This document shows, in pieces, positions 25,820-34,789 of a DNA stretch of 64,000 nucleotides. Source of the stretch: Kineosporia aurantiaca JCM 3230 (lineage in GTDB: Bacteria > Actinomycetota > Actinomycetes > Actinomycetales > Kineosporiaceae). The notes beneath the pieces are model-generated. The model saw nothing but the letters and a program-made list of their open reading frames with translations, was not told the DNA's origin and searched no databases. The DNA is taken from assembly GCA_000719025.1 (NCBI GenBank), contig JODP01000013.1:124001-188000 (forward strand), in the 5' to 3' direction. The position numbers and the translations under genes were made by a program. Position 1 is the stretch's first letter; each line of letters opens with the position of its first letter.

Positions 25820-26571
25820 GCACTCACCTTTTGGTTCGGTACCAGGGCGTGGGCCAGGTAGGACGCGACCTCGCCGGGGGTGGTGCCGCGCCCGAAGATC
25901 CGGTCCACTCCGAGCGTTCCCGCCGCACCCTCGTCGAAACGCGGCCCGCCAGCCACCAGCAGGGGCCGACGCCCGGCTGGATAGGCCTCCGAGAAGGCGG
26001 CGGCCACCTCGCGGGTGGTGGTCAGATGAGCGTCCTTCTGGGTGACCACCTGGGAGATCAGTACCGCGTCGGCCTTCTCCGAACGGGCCCGGGCGACCAG
26101 CTGAGGCACCGCGACCTGGGCCCCGAGGTTCACCACGCGCATCTCCCGGTAGTACTCCAGGCCCTTCTCACCGGCGAAACCCTTGATGTTGAGGATCGCG
26201 TCGATGCCCACGGTGTGCGCGTCCGTGCCCACGCAGGCACCGAGCACCACCAGCTTGCGTCGCAGTCCCCGGCGGATGCCGGTGTTCACCTCCTTGGGCG
26301 ACAGCAGCGGGTAGTCGCGCTCGGCGACCGTGACCGCGGCCAGGTCGACCAGGTGCCGGACCGGCCCGTAGACCACGAAGAACGTGTGGTCCGGCCCGAC
26401 CGCCTTGGAGTGCACGACCATCGCCGGGTCGATCCCCATCGACGCCGCCAGCTGGGCGGCCGCGCCTTCGGCCAGCTTCCCGGCGGCAACGGGCAGGGTG
26501 AACGACACCTGAACCATCCCGTCGCCGGTGGTGTCCCCGTAAGGACGCACCAGCGCCCTCTGTTCGGTCAT
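25816..26571 (-). CDS. kamE: Lysine 5,6-aminomutase beta subunit (B12/PLP)
   Basis: 251 aa. Cobalamin-binding DXHXXG is present as Asp117, His119, Gly122 (GTDAHTVGIDAI). Just after it, ILNIKGFAGEKGLEYY contains Lys130, which I infer is the lysine forming the PLP aldimine (the residue numbered K144 in the clostridial enzyme). The N-terminal ~90 residues form the dimerisation part. With KamD it moves the terminal amino group of D-lysine or L-beta-lysine from C6 to C5. Overlaps kamD and kal by four bases at each end, showing tight coupling. Confidence 0.93.
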   Translation of the reverse strand: MTEQRALVRPYGDTTGDGMVQVSFTLPVAAGKLAEGAAAQLAASMGIDPAMVVHSKAVGPDHTFFVVYGPVRHLVDLAAVTVAERDYPLLSPKEVNTGIRRGLRRKLVVLGACVGTDAHTVGIDAILNIKGFAGEKGLEYYREMRVVNLGAQVAVPQLVARARSEKADAVLISQVVTQKDAHLTTTREVAAAFSEAYPAGRRPLLVAGGPRFDEGAAGTLGVDRIFGRGTTPGEVASYLAHALVPNQKVSA

Positions 26572-28142
26572 CGGGTACCAGCCTCCAAAGCCTCGATGGC
26601 GGGGTTCAGGTACCCATCCGCCCGCTTGATCACCCCGTCCAACCCGCGTCCTCCGTCAGAGGGGCGCCGCATCCCCGCGAAGGTGCCGTCCCCGATGGCC
26701 GCCAGCAGACCCTCGTCCACAATTCGTTCCAGCAGTTCGATCGCCTCACCCAGCACATGCCGGGCGCGCGTTGCGATGAAGCCGTCCGGCGGCGGATTGA
26801 AGTCCTCCGTAAGGCCTTCGCAGGCATCCAGCACGTAGCGGACGTTGTCCAGAGCCAGGTCCCGGTCGGACAACCAGGGCGTGACCACCGCTTCGGTCAT
26901 CATCCCGACCAGCAGAATGCCCTGACCCGTCAGCGCCCCGGCAAGGTTGAAGAAGCCGTTCAGGAGGTAGCCGCGGAAGACGTCTCCGGTCATGTGCCGG
27001 GTCGGCGGCATCCACTTCAGCGGCGCCGTCGGGAACAACGTCCGGGCGAGCAACGCGTGCGCCAGCTCCAGCCGGAACGACTGCGGCACGGCGGGGTCGA
27101 TCTCGAACGCGTGACCTAGCCCCATCAGCTCGTCCGGCAGCCCGGCCTCCCGGGCGAAGAACTCGTTCAGCAACTGGGAGACGGTGACGGTGTGGGCGGC
27201 CTCGATCGCGTCCGCGGTAGTGAGGTAGTTGTCCTCGCCGGTGTTGATGACGATGCCCGCCCGCGCGTGGATCTGCCGGCTGAAGCGCTGGTCGACGAAC
27301 GTGCGCACGGGGTTGATGTCGCGGAAGAGGATCCCGTACATCGAGTCGTTGAGCATCATGTCCAGGCGTTCCATGCCGGCCAGCGCGGCGATCTCGGGCA
27401 TGCACAGCCCCGACGCGTAGTTCGTCAGCCGCACGTAACGCCCCAGCTCCCGGCTCACCTGGTCGAGCGCCGCCCGCATCAGACGGAAGTTCTCCCCCGT
27501 TGCGTACGTGCCGGCGTAGCCCTCGCGGGTGGCTCCCTCCGGCACGTAGTCGAGCAGGCTCTGCCCAGTAGAACGGATTACCGCGATGACGTCGGCGCCG
27601 GCCCGGGCAGCGGCGATGGCCTGCGGGATGTCCTCGTAGATGTCCCCGGTGGCCACGATGAGGTAGATCCACGGCCTCCGGGGAGCATCGCCATGCCTTT
27701 GGATCAGCCGTTCCCGCTGCTTCTTGGACGCGTCGATGCGCTTGATCCCGGTGCCGACGGCCTTCCGGGCGGCGGCCCGGGCCCGGATCAGGTCCCGCCC
27801 TTCCGGGATCCGGAACCCTCCCCCGCCGGTCGCCGCCTTCTGAGCCAGTGTGAGCAGGTCCGGCGCCTGACCCCGCACCAGCGCGTCCCAGACCGGCAGG
27901 GCCACCCCGTACTCCAGGCCGACCTCCTGCTGGACCGCGTCCACCAGCCGGTTCACCCAGGGCACCCGCTCCTGGTCCGCGCCCTCCAGCCCGGCCAGGC
28001 GGACCGTGGCGCGTTCCACCGAGACCGTGCTGTGCGAAGTGGCCAGCTCGACGATCGGGCGCCCGGCCTTCCGGGCCAGCGCACGAGCTCTGCGCACCTG
28101 CGCGGGATCCAGGCGAATCAGCGTGCTCTGGCGAGTTTTCAC
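26568..28142 (-). CDS. kamD: Lysine 5,6-aminomutase alpha subunit
   Basis: 524 aa from GTG at 28142, close to the 516 aa of clostridial KamD. The barrel subunit is recognisable from LDPAQVRRARALARKAGRPIV, VERATVRLAGLEGAD, WIYLIVATGDIYEDIPQA and VIRSTGQSLLDYVPEGAT. TFVDQRFSRQIHARAGIVINTGEDNYLTTADA and LNEFFAREAGLPDELMGLGHAFEIDP follow. It binds adenosylcobalamin and substrate with KamE. The frame opens further upstream, but homology begins at the chosen GTG. No kamA, kdd or kce lies in the window, so the rest of the pathway must be elsewhere or absent. Confidence 0.93.
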   Translation of the reverse strand: MKTRQSTLIRLDPAQVRRARALARKAGRPIVELATSHSTVSVERATVRLAGLEGADQERVPWVNRLVDAVQQEVGLEYGVALPVWDALVRGQAPDLLTLAQKAATGGGGFRIPEGRDLIRARAAARKAVGTGIKRIDASKKQRERLIQRHGDAPRRPWIYLIVATGDIYEDIPQAIAAARAGADVIAVIRSTGQSLLDYVPEGATREGYAGTYATGENFRLMRAALDQVSRELGRYVRLTNYASGLCMPEIAALAGMERLDMMLNDSMYGILFRDINPVRTFVDQRFSRQIHARAGIVINTGEDNYLTTADAIEAAHTVTVSQLLNEFFAREAGLPDELMGLGHAFEIDPAVPQSFRLELAHALLARTLFPTAPLKWMPPTRHMTGDVFRGYLLNGFFNLAGALTGQGILLVGMMTEAVVTPWLSDRDLALDNVRYVLDACEGLTEDFNPPPDGFIATRARHVLGEAIELLERIVDEGLLAAIGDGTFAGMRRPSDGGRGLDGVIKRADGYLNPAIEALEAGTR

Positions 28143-28318
28143 GGAAGAATCATCGCATTGAGGCCAAGATTCAGGAAGACTTTCACGTGGTGAACCGTTT
28201 GCGGCCTGCTTCTCGTGAACTGGGCGGGCCATCCAAGCGGGGTACGCCCAGTCCGGCCAGGACACCCTGGACCTCATGGCCGGGTGCGTCGGACCCCACC
28301 CCTCCGGTGGCCCGGCGT

Positions 28319-28346
28319 CCCCCGGTGCCGTCAGCGGTGCCGGGGG
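28319..28346 (-). terminator. GC hairpin straddling the amidohydrolase stop
   Basis: CCCCCGG and CCGGGGG pair around a 14-nt loop spanning the stop codon at 28331-28333. It may end the amidohydrolase transcript before the kam operon. Low confidence because the stem is short and partly coding. Confidence 0.4.
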
Positions 28347-29908
28347 CTTCGTCTTTGCTCCGACGCCACCAGCCCCGGAACCGCGTCGCCCCCGGTCAGT
28401 TCCTCCGTCAAAGCAGCCAGCGGCGCCGGGACGTTCATGGCGGCGGCCACCCGGATTCCCGGGGATGTCCAGGCCGCGAACACCGCGGGATCGCCCTCCC
28501 GCAAACCTTGTTCCGGCCTTCTCCCCGCACGACGCCCGCCTGCGGTGTGCGCCTCGATCGCTACCCCGATGTCCAGGCGCTGACCCTCATTGTGATGAGT
28601 GAGCGCCGCTCGCACGGCTTCCCAGGGAGCGAACGGCGTCACCGGGCTGTCCGAGCCGAAAGCCAGCGTGACCCCTGACCGCTGCAGGTCTGCGAACGGG
28701 TTCATCGCCAGCGCCCGCTCCGCCCCCAACCGGACCGCGTACATCTGTTTCCGGCCGCCCCAGAACGCGTCGAACGCCGGCTGCACACTGGCAATTACGC
28801 CCATCTCGGCCAAGGTCTGGGCATCGGCGGCGCTGATCCCCTCGACGTGCTCGAGACGGTGCGCGGCTTTTCGTAGGGCCGAGACCCCGACCGCCTGTGC
28901 GGCCTGGCGGATACCCTCGACCAGCTCGGCCACCGCATCGTCACCAATAACATGAAATCCGCCTTGGGTATCGGCTTTCGTACAGGCAACGAGATGATCG
29001 CGCACCTGCCCGGCATGGGCGTAGAGATGCCCCCGGTGGCCGTGCGCATCGGCGTAGTCGGCGCTCAGACCGGCGGTGCGGGAACCGAACGAGCCGTCCA
29101 TCATCAGATCGCCGGCCAGACCGGCCAGGCGTCCGCCGAACCGCTCGAGGATCTCGCGGGCGGCTGATTCGTCGGACGCCAGTTCGCCGCGGTAAGGCAC
29201 GATCTCCGGAAGGCCGGGCTCCTCTATCTGCAGGAGGTTGAGGAGGTCTTCGTCGGGAGCGATGTGCGGGGCGGACATCTCGTGCAGTTCGGCGAGCCCC
29301 GCTTCGGCCGCTCTGCGTAGCGCCAGAAGCTGTAGTTCACGGCGCTCGGCGGCGGGGATCCGGAAGCGGGTGACGTGCCGGGCGATGTGGTGTGCCTCGC
29401 GCTCGATCCGGCCAGACTCATGCCAGCCTTCGTGGGCATCAAGGTCGGCGGCCCGGGCGAGGGTTCCGGAGACAACGGCCGAATGCACGTCCACCCGGGA
29501 GAGATAGACGGCCGCACCACCGCTCGCCCGGTCGAGCTCCTGCGCAGTCGGCGGCCGCCCCTCGGCCAGGTTCAGCTCGTCCCACCCGTGCCCGAGCACC
29601 TGCCGACCTGGCCTCTTCTTCGCCAAATCGGCCACTGCGTCGAGGATCTCGGTCACCGAACGGGCGTGGGAGCAGTCCACCCCGGCGAGCAGGAGCCCGG
29701 TGTCGGTGGTGTGAGCATGCGCGTCGACGAACCCGGGCAACAGCAGGGCACCGGCCAGATCGATCACCTTGTCGGCGTCGAACTCGTACCCCTCGGGCCG
29801 GATCGCGGCGATGACGCCGTCCCGCACGAGCACCGACCACCGCCGAACGGTTTGGTCGGACCCCGGCAAGAGGGCACGGCGGTAAAGAGTAGAGCTCACG
29901 GGGATCAC
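28331..29908 (-). CDS. Amidohydrolase family protein (YtcJ-like)
   Basis: 525 aa. Amidohydrolase_3 features: a two-part beta sandwich lead (VLVRDGVIAAIRPEG), metal ligands in PGFVDAHAHTTDTG, the MMDGSFGSRTAGLSADYAD segment, GFHVIGDDAVAELVEG, AAHRLEHVEG and LAFGSDSPVTPFAPWEAV. Members hydrolyse exocyclic amides or formamides; the substrate is unknown. Its ATG overlaps the TGA of the upstream double-GNAT gene (ATGA), so they form an operon, separated by about 190 bp from kamD on the same strand. The last ~30 residues look unconserved. Confidence 0.88.
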   Translation of the reverse strand: MIPVSSTLYRRALLPGSDQTVRRWSVLVRDGVIAAIRPEGYEFDADKVIDLAGALLLPGFVDAHAHTTDTGLLLAGVDCSHARSVTEILDAVADLAKKRPGRQVLGHGWDELNLAEGRPPTAQELDRASGGAAVYLSRVDVHSAVVSGTLARAADLDAHEGWHESGRIEREAHHIARHVTRFRIPAAERRELQLLALRRAAEAGLAELHEMSAPHIAPDEDLLNLLQIEEPGLPEIVPYRGELASDESAAREILERFGGRLAGLAGDLMMDGSFGSRTAGLSADYADAHGHRGHLYAHAGQVRDHLVACTKADTQGGFHVIGDDAVAELVEGIRQAAQAVGVSALRKAAHRLEHVEGISAADAQTLAEMGVIASVQPAFDAFWGGRKQMYAVRLGAERALAMNPFADLQRSGVTLAFGSDSPVTPFAPWEAVRAALTHHNEGQRLDIGVAIEAHTAGGRRAGRRPEQGLREGDPAVFAAWTSPGIRVAAAMNVPAPLAALTEELTGGDAVPGLVASEQRRSPRHR

Positions 29909-31212
29909 TCTCGCCCATCCACGGATGGCGACTTTCCAGCGTCCAAAAGCTTCTCGTACTGCCAGAAGACGCGTCCGATCCGAGCGTCGAGGAGCCGTGA
30001 GAAGTACGGCAGAGGACCGGCCCAGCCGATCTCCGCAGTGCTGTTACCCCGGCTGCGCAGCTCAGCGAGAGCCCGCCTGATCACTACCCCCGCCACTCCC
30101 TTTCGCCGCATGCGTGTGTCCGTGCCCAGTGGCCCGATCTCGTTCGCATGGTTCACCCCGTAGGCGCAGAAACCGACGATGCGGCCTTCCGACACGGCGA
30201 TCTCGCATCCGCCTCCGTACTCCAATGCCCCCTTGGCGGCTGCTACCCAGGTGGATGGCCAGTTCGGCGCGAGGCCGGGAACGTCCTCCGGGGTAGCTGC
30301 GCGCACCTCGATGCCCTGCTGACGGAGGACCCAAGTGTCGTAGCGCAGGTCAGCGTCTTCGATCTGCAGATCCACGTCCATGTTGACCACGCTTTCCCCC
30401 CGGCGATAGCCCAGCTCTTCCGCGGTGCAGATTGCCTGTGTGTAGCGCAGGTCGATCCCAGGCCAGGCGTAGTGCGGCGAGTTCCCCCTGATCTCGGCCA
30501 CCCGGCAGCCCTCGGCGACGAACTCCCGTTCCAGCTGTTCGATCAGGCGACGGGCGATGCCCTGACGGCGGAACTCGCGGGCCACCACGATCAGGTCGAC
30601 CGACCCCCGACCGTGCTCGTCGCCCCGCTTGCCTTCGACCAACGAGCCGATGACGAAACCCAGCAGCCGCCCTCCCCTGCGGACGCCCAGAATTCGGTTT
30701 GGACGCCTGGCCAGCAACGCCGGCAGATCGGGGGCATCCGCGTCGAACGAGAGTTCCCGTTCGCAGAGCGCCTTCACCTCCGCCTCATCCTCCGGGCCCA
30801 GGCGGGTGACGGGGGCCGACCAGTCAGGCTCGGCGAAGCCTTCCGCGGCCCAATCAAGAGGTCGTCCGTTCTGACCCATGGATCGGATGAAGTAGTCAGC
30901 GGCGATGTGATCATGCGCTGCCGCGAGCACGACCTCACGCGACCCATGGGCGATGCCATGCTGCTGAGGGCCCCACATCCACCACGCGTACCACTCGTCC
31001 TCGCCCGCGTGCACCCAGACCTGGCCCAAGTAGTCCGGCTTTGGCATCGGGGTGGGCACCTTCTGGGAGAAGAAGTCGTCCCAGTCATAGGGTGCGTCCG
31101 GATCAGCGAGGTAGTCGCGATGACGGCGCCCACCCTGTTCGGCCGGAGTCTGGACCGGGCCGTCCCCGTCGGGGCGATGTCCGCAGAAGAGATACCGGAT
31201 CGCGGGCGTCAT
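29905..31212 (-). CDS. Double-GNAT acetyltransferase with an uncharacterised N-terminal domain
   Basis: 435 aa from ATG at 31212. Residues ~1-105 (GHRPDGDGPV, YDWDDFFSQKVPTPMPKP, ADYFIRSMGQNGRPLDW) match no fold I recognise and are Trp/Asp-rich. Residues ~120-260 form a GNAT domain with REFRRQGIARRLIEQLEREF (acetyl-CoA loop RQGIAR). Residues ~290-420 form a second with DTRMRRKGVAGVVIRRALAELRS. Tandem GNATs in actinobacteria often acetylate aminoglycoside- or mycothiol-like amines; nothing here proves that. Its stop overlaps the amidohydrolase start. Confidence 0.82.
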   Translation of the reverse strand: MTPAIRYLFCGHRPDGDGPVQTPAEQGGRRHRDYLADPDAPYDWDDFFSQKVPTPMPKPDYLGQVWVHAGEDEWYAWWMWGPQQHGIAHGSREVVLAAAHDHIAADYFIRSMGQNGRPLDWAAEGFAEPDWSAPVTRLGPEDEAEVKALCERELSFDADAPDLPALLARRPNRILGVRRGGRLLGFVIGSLVEGKRGDEHGRGSVDLIVVAREFRRQGIARRLIEQLEREFVAEGCRVAEIRGNSPHYAWPGIDLRYTQAICTAEELGYRRGESVVNMDVDLQIEDADLRYDTWVLRQQGIEVRAATPEDVPGLAPNWPSTWVAAAKGALEYGGGCEIAVSEGRIVGFCAYGVNHANEIGPLGTDTRMRRKGVAGVVIRRALAELRSRGNSTAEIGWAGPLPYFSRLLDARIGRVFWQYEKLLDAGKSPSVDGRE

Positions 31213-31624
31213 ACCGGCAGTCTGCCCCTCGCGCCGCGTTGCGGGGCGGGTCGAGATGCAGGGATCCTGGCCTCGGGCAAACCTGGTCCGCGGCAGTTGA
31301 AGGTTCCAGCAATGGACGTCGGATGGGGCGTCCGGGGAGAGCGGGGAGTCCGGGACGCAATTCGTGCATGTCGGACGGTCGCGGACCGTGCATTGCGGAT
31401 TACAGCGGCGATAATGACACCGTGCGCATCTCGTGGTCCGGCCCCTCGCGCGGCGGGGGAAACCCGCCGGGACAGTTCTGGACAATCGCCGGTCCCGGGC
31501 CCGGGCGGGGTTGACAGCCAGCAGACTGAGAGCGACCGGGGCGGCGACAGCCGGGCTGACCGGTCAAGAACGGCATTCCAGCGACCGATGTCCACGCGAG
31601 CAGGCCGTCAGAGAGGCACGGGGT
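31213..31624. other. Divergent intergenic region, no gene seen
   Basis: 412 bp between the double-GNAT start and the GGDEF start. Frames that stay open here lack the codon bias of the flanking genes. It presumably carries both divergent promoters, but I could not assign boxes. A start further upstream for the GGDEF gene (frame open from 31433) is possible. Confidence 0.5.
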
Positions 31625-33250
31625 GTGATCGAGGTGAACCAGCCCCGTGACGGCTTGGCCGCCTCCACGGGCCGCCCGGTCGACCCGGAGCACCCGGGAC
31701 CGTCCGGGGAGCAGCGCGCCCAGCTGGCCCAGGAGCTGGCGGCGCTGGACGACGTCGTCGGCTTCGACCCGGCCGGAGCCCTGCGCCAGGCCCGGGTGCT
31801 GCAGGAACGCGCCGAGGCGCTGAACGATCACGAGGCCACCGTCAGCGCCCTGCTCTGGCAGGCCGAGGCCAGCCAGCGGGACGGCGAGCCGGCTCCGGCC
31901 GCGTCCCTGATCAACCACGTGCGGGACGCGTTCTCCCCGCTCAGCGACGAGCACACGGTGCGCTCGGCCTGGCTGATGTCCCGGGTGCACACCGACCTCG
32001 GCGACCGGCCCACCGCCCTGGAGAACGTGATGGACGCGGTCGCCGCGTTCACCGAGGAGGTCCCGCGGCGGCTGCGGACCCGGGTGCTGATCAAGGTCGG
32101 CGACCTGCTGGACGAGCTGGGCGCCCGGGAGGACTCGCTGATCTGGTACTCCCGGGCCGAGGAGCTGGCCACCGGCGACGGGCGGATGCACATGCTGGTG
32201 GTGAACAACCGGGCGTACGGGGCGCTGGAGGCCGGCGAGGGCGAGGAGGCGCTGCACGAGGCGCAGACGCTGATGACGCTGAGCACGCGCTACCAGCGGC
32301 CCCTGAACGCCGACGCCCTGGACACGGTGGCCCGCATCCACCTGCTGCGCGGAGACGCCCAGGCCGCCGCGAAGACCGCTCAGCAGGCCGTGGACGCGGC
32401 CCAGCAGCTCGAGACCAAGGTCGCCGACGCCCTGCCGGAGTACCTGCTCACCCTGGCCGTGGCCCAGCGCGAACTGGGCTCGCCCGAGGTCGCCGGGGAG
32501 ACCCTGAAGCGGGCCCGTGAGCTGTGCGGCCCAGACGCCTACGCCCGCACCAAGGCCCGGATCCTCGAGGAGGAGTCGGAGGTCCAGGCCGCGCTGGGCG
32601 ACTACAAGGCGGCCTTCGAGACGCACAAGGCGTTCTATGCGGCCGACCAGGAGCTGCTCTCCCAGCAGCGGGAGGCCCAGGCCCGGGCCCGGCAGACGAT
32701 CTTCGAGACGATCACCGCGCGGGAGGAGGCGGCCCGGTACCGCGAGGAGGCCCGGCGCGACCCGCTGACCGGGCTGCACAACCGGCTGTTCGTCGAGGAG
32801 CGGCTGCCTGCCCTGGTGCTCGACCAGGTCACCGCACCCGGCCGGCTCAGCGTGGCGCTGCTCGACCTGGACCACTTCAAGTCGGTCAACGACACGTTCT
32901 CCCACGAGGTCGGCGACGAGGTGCTGCGGATCGTCGCGCGCCTGCTCGAGGAGGCGGCCGACCGGCCCGGCACCGGCTCCTTCGCAGCCCGGCTGGGCGG
33001 GGAGGAACTGCTGCTCATCCTGGTCACCGACGACCGGGCCGAGGCCCACCGGATCGTCGACGGGCTTCGGGCCGCGGTCGAGCACTACGCCTGGTCGACG
33101 ATCACTCCCGGGCGGATCGTCACGCTCAGCGGAGGCATGTCCTTCGCCGTGGCCGGGGACACGCGCTCCACCCTGCTCGCCCGCGCCGACTCCCAGCTCT
33201 ACGCGGCCAAGTCGGCCGGACGTAACCGGATCTGCGCGGAGACCGGCTGA
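31625..33250 (+). CDS. TPR-GGDEF protein, probable diguanylate cyclase
   Basis: 541 aa. Residues ~20-350 are TPR-like helical repeats (for example ALRQARVLQERAEAL, RVLIKVGDLLDELGAREDSL, ALDTVARIHLLRGDAQAA). A coiled linker (REAQARARQTIFETITAREEAARYREE) leads to a GGDEF domain beginning DPLTGLHNRLFVEERL. LLDLDHFKSVNDTFSHEVGDE and the active-site GGEEL are intact, so synthesis of cyclic-di-GMP is expected. The RxxD product-inhibition site is absent (GTGS at that position). No membrane helix or signal peptide, so it is a cytoplasmic sensor through protein contacts. Start GTG uncertain by a few codons. Confidence 0.9.
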   Translation: MIEVNQPRDGLAASTGRPVDPEHPGPSGEQRAQLAQELAALDDVVGFDPAGALRQARVLQERAEALNDHEATVSALLWQAEASQRDGEPAPAASLINHVRDAFSPLSDEHTVRSAWLMSRVHTDLGDRPTALENVMDAVAAFTEEVPRRLRTRVLIKVGDLLDELGAREDSLIWYSRAEELATGDGRMHMLVVNNRAYGALEAGEGEEALHEAQTLMTLSTRYQRPLNADALDTVARIHLLRGDAQAAAKTAQQAVDAAQQLETKVADALPEYLLTLAVAQRELGSPEVAGETLKRARELCGPDAYARTKARILEEESEVQAALGDYKAAFETHKAFYAADQELLSQQREAQARARQTIFETITAREEAARYREEARRDPLTGLHNRLFVEERLPALVLDQVTAPGRLSVALLDLDHFKSVNDTFSHEVGDEVLRIVARLLEEAADRPGTGSFAARLGGEELLLILVTDDRAEAHRIVDGLRAAVEHYAWSTITPGRIVTLSGGMSFAVAGDTRSTLLARADSQLYAAKSAGRNRICAETG

Positions 33251-33331
33251 CCCTGGTGGTTCCGGTCGAGGCCCGACGCTGAAATGTTCGGCCGATGAGT
33301 TTCGCCGGTGGGCGCAGTCTTCTTCGCTGGC

Positions 33332-33382
33332 ACCATCGATGCGCTCGTTCTGGGTGAGGGGGAGACCGAGCGCATCGATGGT
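33332..33382. terminator. 16-bp perfect inverted repeat between convergent genes
   Basis: ACCATCGATGCGCTCG and CGAGCGCATCGATGGT flank a 19-nt loop, between the GGDEF stop (33250) and the end of the PH-like gene (33385). The most likely role is a bidirectional terminator; it touches the last codons of the minus-strand gene. Confidence 0.7.
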
Positions 33383-33384
33383 TC

Positions 33385-33762
33385 TCAATCAACCTGGCCG
33401 CGATGATCGGCGCCGCGGATGTCTGGGTAGAAGCGCCGGTGCACCCAGTGACGCTCCCCCAGCAGCTGGATCTTCGACCAGCGCGGCCCGGTGACCGGCC
33501 CCAGCCGGGTCTCCCGGGGCAGGGTGGCGACGAGTTCGCGGGGCCTGGTGGTGAACTTGGAGCCGCGCAGCACGTAGATCGCCTCATCGGTGACGCAGAC
33601 GACGTGGTACCTGATCCAGAAGATCGTCGCGTACGTGAGGTAGTTGATGACCAGGACCCACCAGGCGGGCGCGGTCTGGGCCACGAACGAGTACCGGATC
33701 GGGCCCGGCTCGGGGAGGAACTCCATACCGGACGAGGCGTACTGATTCTTGTTCTCCACCAT
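33385..33762 (-). CDS. Small hypothetical protein with one hydrophobic hairpin and PH-like core
   Basis: 125 aa. WWVLVINYLTYATIFWI is a hydrophobic stretch near residues 34-50. It is followed by a beta-rich part (HVVCVTDEAIYVLRGSKFTTRPRELVATLPRETRLGPV) whose pattern resembles bacterial PH-like (YdbT/DUF304) domains. I do not recognise the exact family. Codon use matches its neighbours and it lies 31 bp behind the oxidoreductase on the same strand, so it is probably co-transcribed. Confidence 0.7.
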   Translation of the reverse strand: MVENKNQYASSGMEFLPEPGPIRYSFVAQTAPAWWVLVINYLTYATIFWIRYHVVCVTDEAIYVLRGSKFTTRPRELVATLPRETRLGPVTGPRWSKIQLLGERHWVHRRFYPDIRGADHRGQVD

Positions 33763-33793
33763 GGGCTTTCGTTTCCACCGCTCGGCCGGCGGG

Positions 33794-34705
33794 CTATTCG
33801 GCCAGAAGTGGCCGCACCTCTTGCCCGAGGAACCGGATGAAGCCCTCCAGGTCCGGCTCGTCCGACGTCGCCTGCAGGATCACCGAGGTGCAGCCCTCGG
33901 CCCCGAGCCGGCGCACATCGGCCGCGATCGTTTCGGCGTCTCCGGCCACGCCCACCCCCGGCGCCGGCTCACGACCCCATACCGCCAGCTCGGCCGCTAC
34001 CCGAGCCTGGGCGTCCGACCCGGTCGCGGCGATCTGGCCGACCGTGATCTCGTGCTTCTGGCCGCCGGCCTTGGGCTCGACCGAGTCGCGCACCAGCTGG
34101 ATCGCGCGGCGCAGGGCTTCCGGCTCGGCCGCCCAGCTGAGCATGGTCGCGTCGCCGACCTCACCGGTCAGCTTCAGCGTCTTCGGGCCCTCACCCCCGA
34201 CGTACAGCAACGGCGGCGTGAGCGGCGGCCAGTCGAGGGCGACATCGGTCAGGTTCACGTAAGTGCCTTCTACCGTGACCTTCTCACCGTGCAGCAGACG
34301 GCGCAGCGCGGTCGCGTATTCGCGCAACAGGGTGAGGGGTGAGGCGGCCCGGTTGCCCACCTGCCCCATCCAGTCCTGCACACCGTGACCGACGCCGGGC
34401 ATCAGCCGGCCCGGGAACATCCGCTCCAGGGTGGCGATCTCCATCGCGGTGATGGCCACGTTGCGCAGCGGGGCGGGCATCAGGCCGATGCCCACCCGCA
34501 GCCGCTCGGTCCAGGCCAGGGCCGCGGCCGCACTGGCCACCCCGCTCTCCTTGAAACAGTCCTCCCACACCCAGAGTTCGTCCAGCCCCGACTCCTCCGC
34601 GGCGCGGACCAGGGAACGGAACTGCTCGGGCGGGACGACCGGCACGAAGGCGATGCCCAAGCGGGGCACGGTCTGCTGCGGAGTGGAAGTCATGGCCTCC
34701 ATCAT
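33794..34705 (-). CDS. LLM-class flavin-dependent oxidoreductase
   Basis: 303 aa from the ATG at 34705. TIM-barrel luciferase-like signatures: PRLGIAFVPVVPPEQFRSLVRAAEESGLDELWVWED, LRVGIGLMPAPLRNVAITAMEIATLERMFPGRLMPGVGHG and the GGEGPKTLKLTGEVGDATML loop. F420 or FMN dependence is typical; substrate unknown. Three in-frame starts (GTG 34717, ATG 34705, ATG 34693) are possible and none has an ideal ribosome site. It lies just beyond the terminator of the second rbpA-like gene. Confidence 0.85.
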   Translation of the reverse strand: MMEAMTSTPQQTVPRLGIAFVPVVPPEQFRSLVRAAEESGLDELWVWEDCFKESGVASAAAALAWTERLRVGIGLMPAPLRNVAITAMEIATLERMFPGRLMPGVGHGVQDWMGQVGNRAASPLTLLREYATALRRLLHGEKVTVEGTYVNLTDVALDWPPLTPPLLYVGGEGPKTLKLTGEVGDATMLSWAAEPEALRRAIQLVRDSVEPKAGGQKHEITVGQIAATGSDAQARVAAELAVWGREPAPGVGVAGDAETIAADVRRLGAEGCTSVILQATSDEPDLEGFIRFLGQEVRPLLAE

Positions 34706-34740
34706 GCCCGCGACCACCGACAGTTCCGAGCCCGAAACCG

Positions 34741-34775
34741 CGATCGGCCCCCGGCGGGATGCCGGGGGCCGATCG
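34741..34775 (-). terminator. Terminator of the gap...secG-rbpA2 run
   Basis: Perfect 15-bp stem CGATCGGCCCCCGGC / GCCGGGGGCCGATCG with a 5-nt loop, beginning 15 nt after the second rbpA-like stop on the minus strand. Only a short TTT follows. Confidence 0.82.
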
Positions 34776-34789
34776 GAGTGCCGGTGAAC

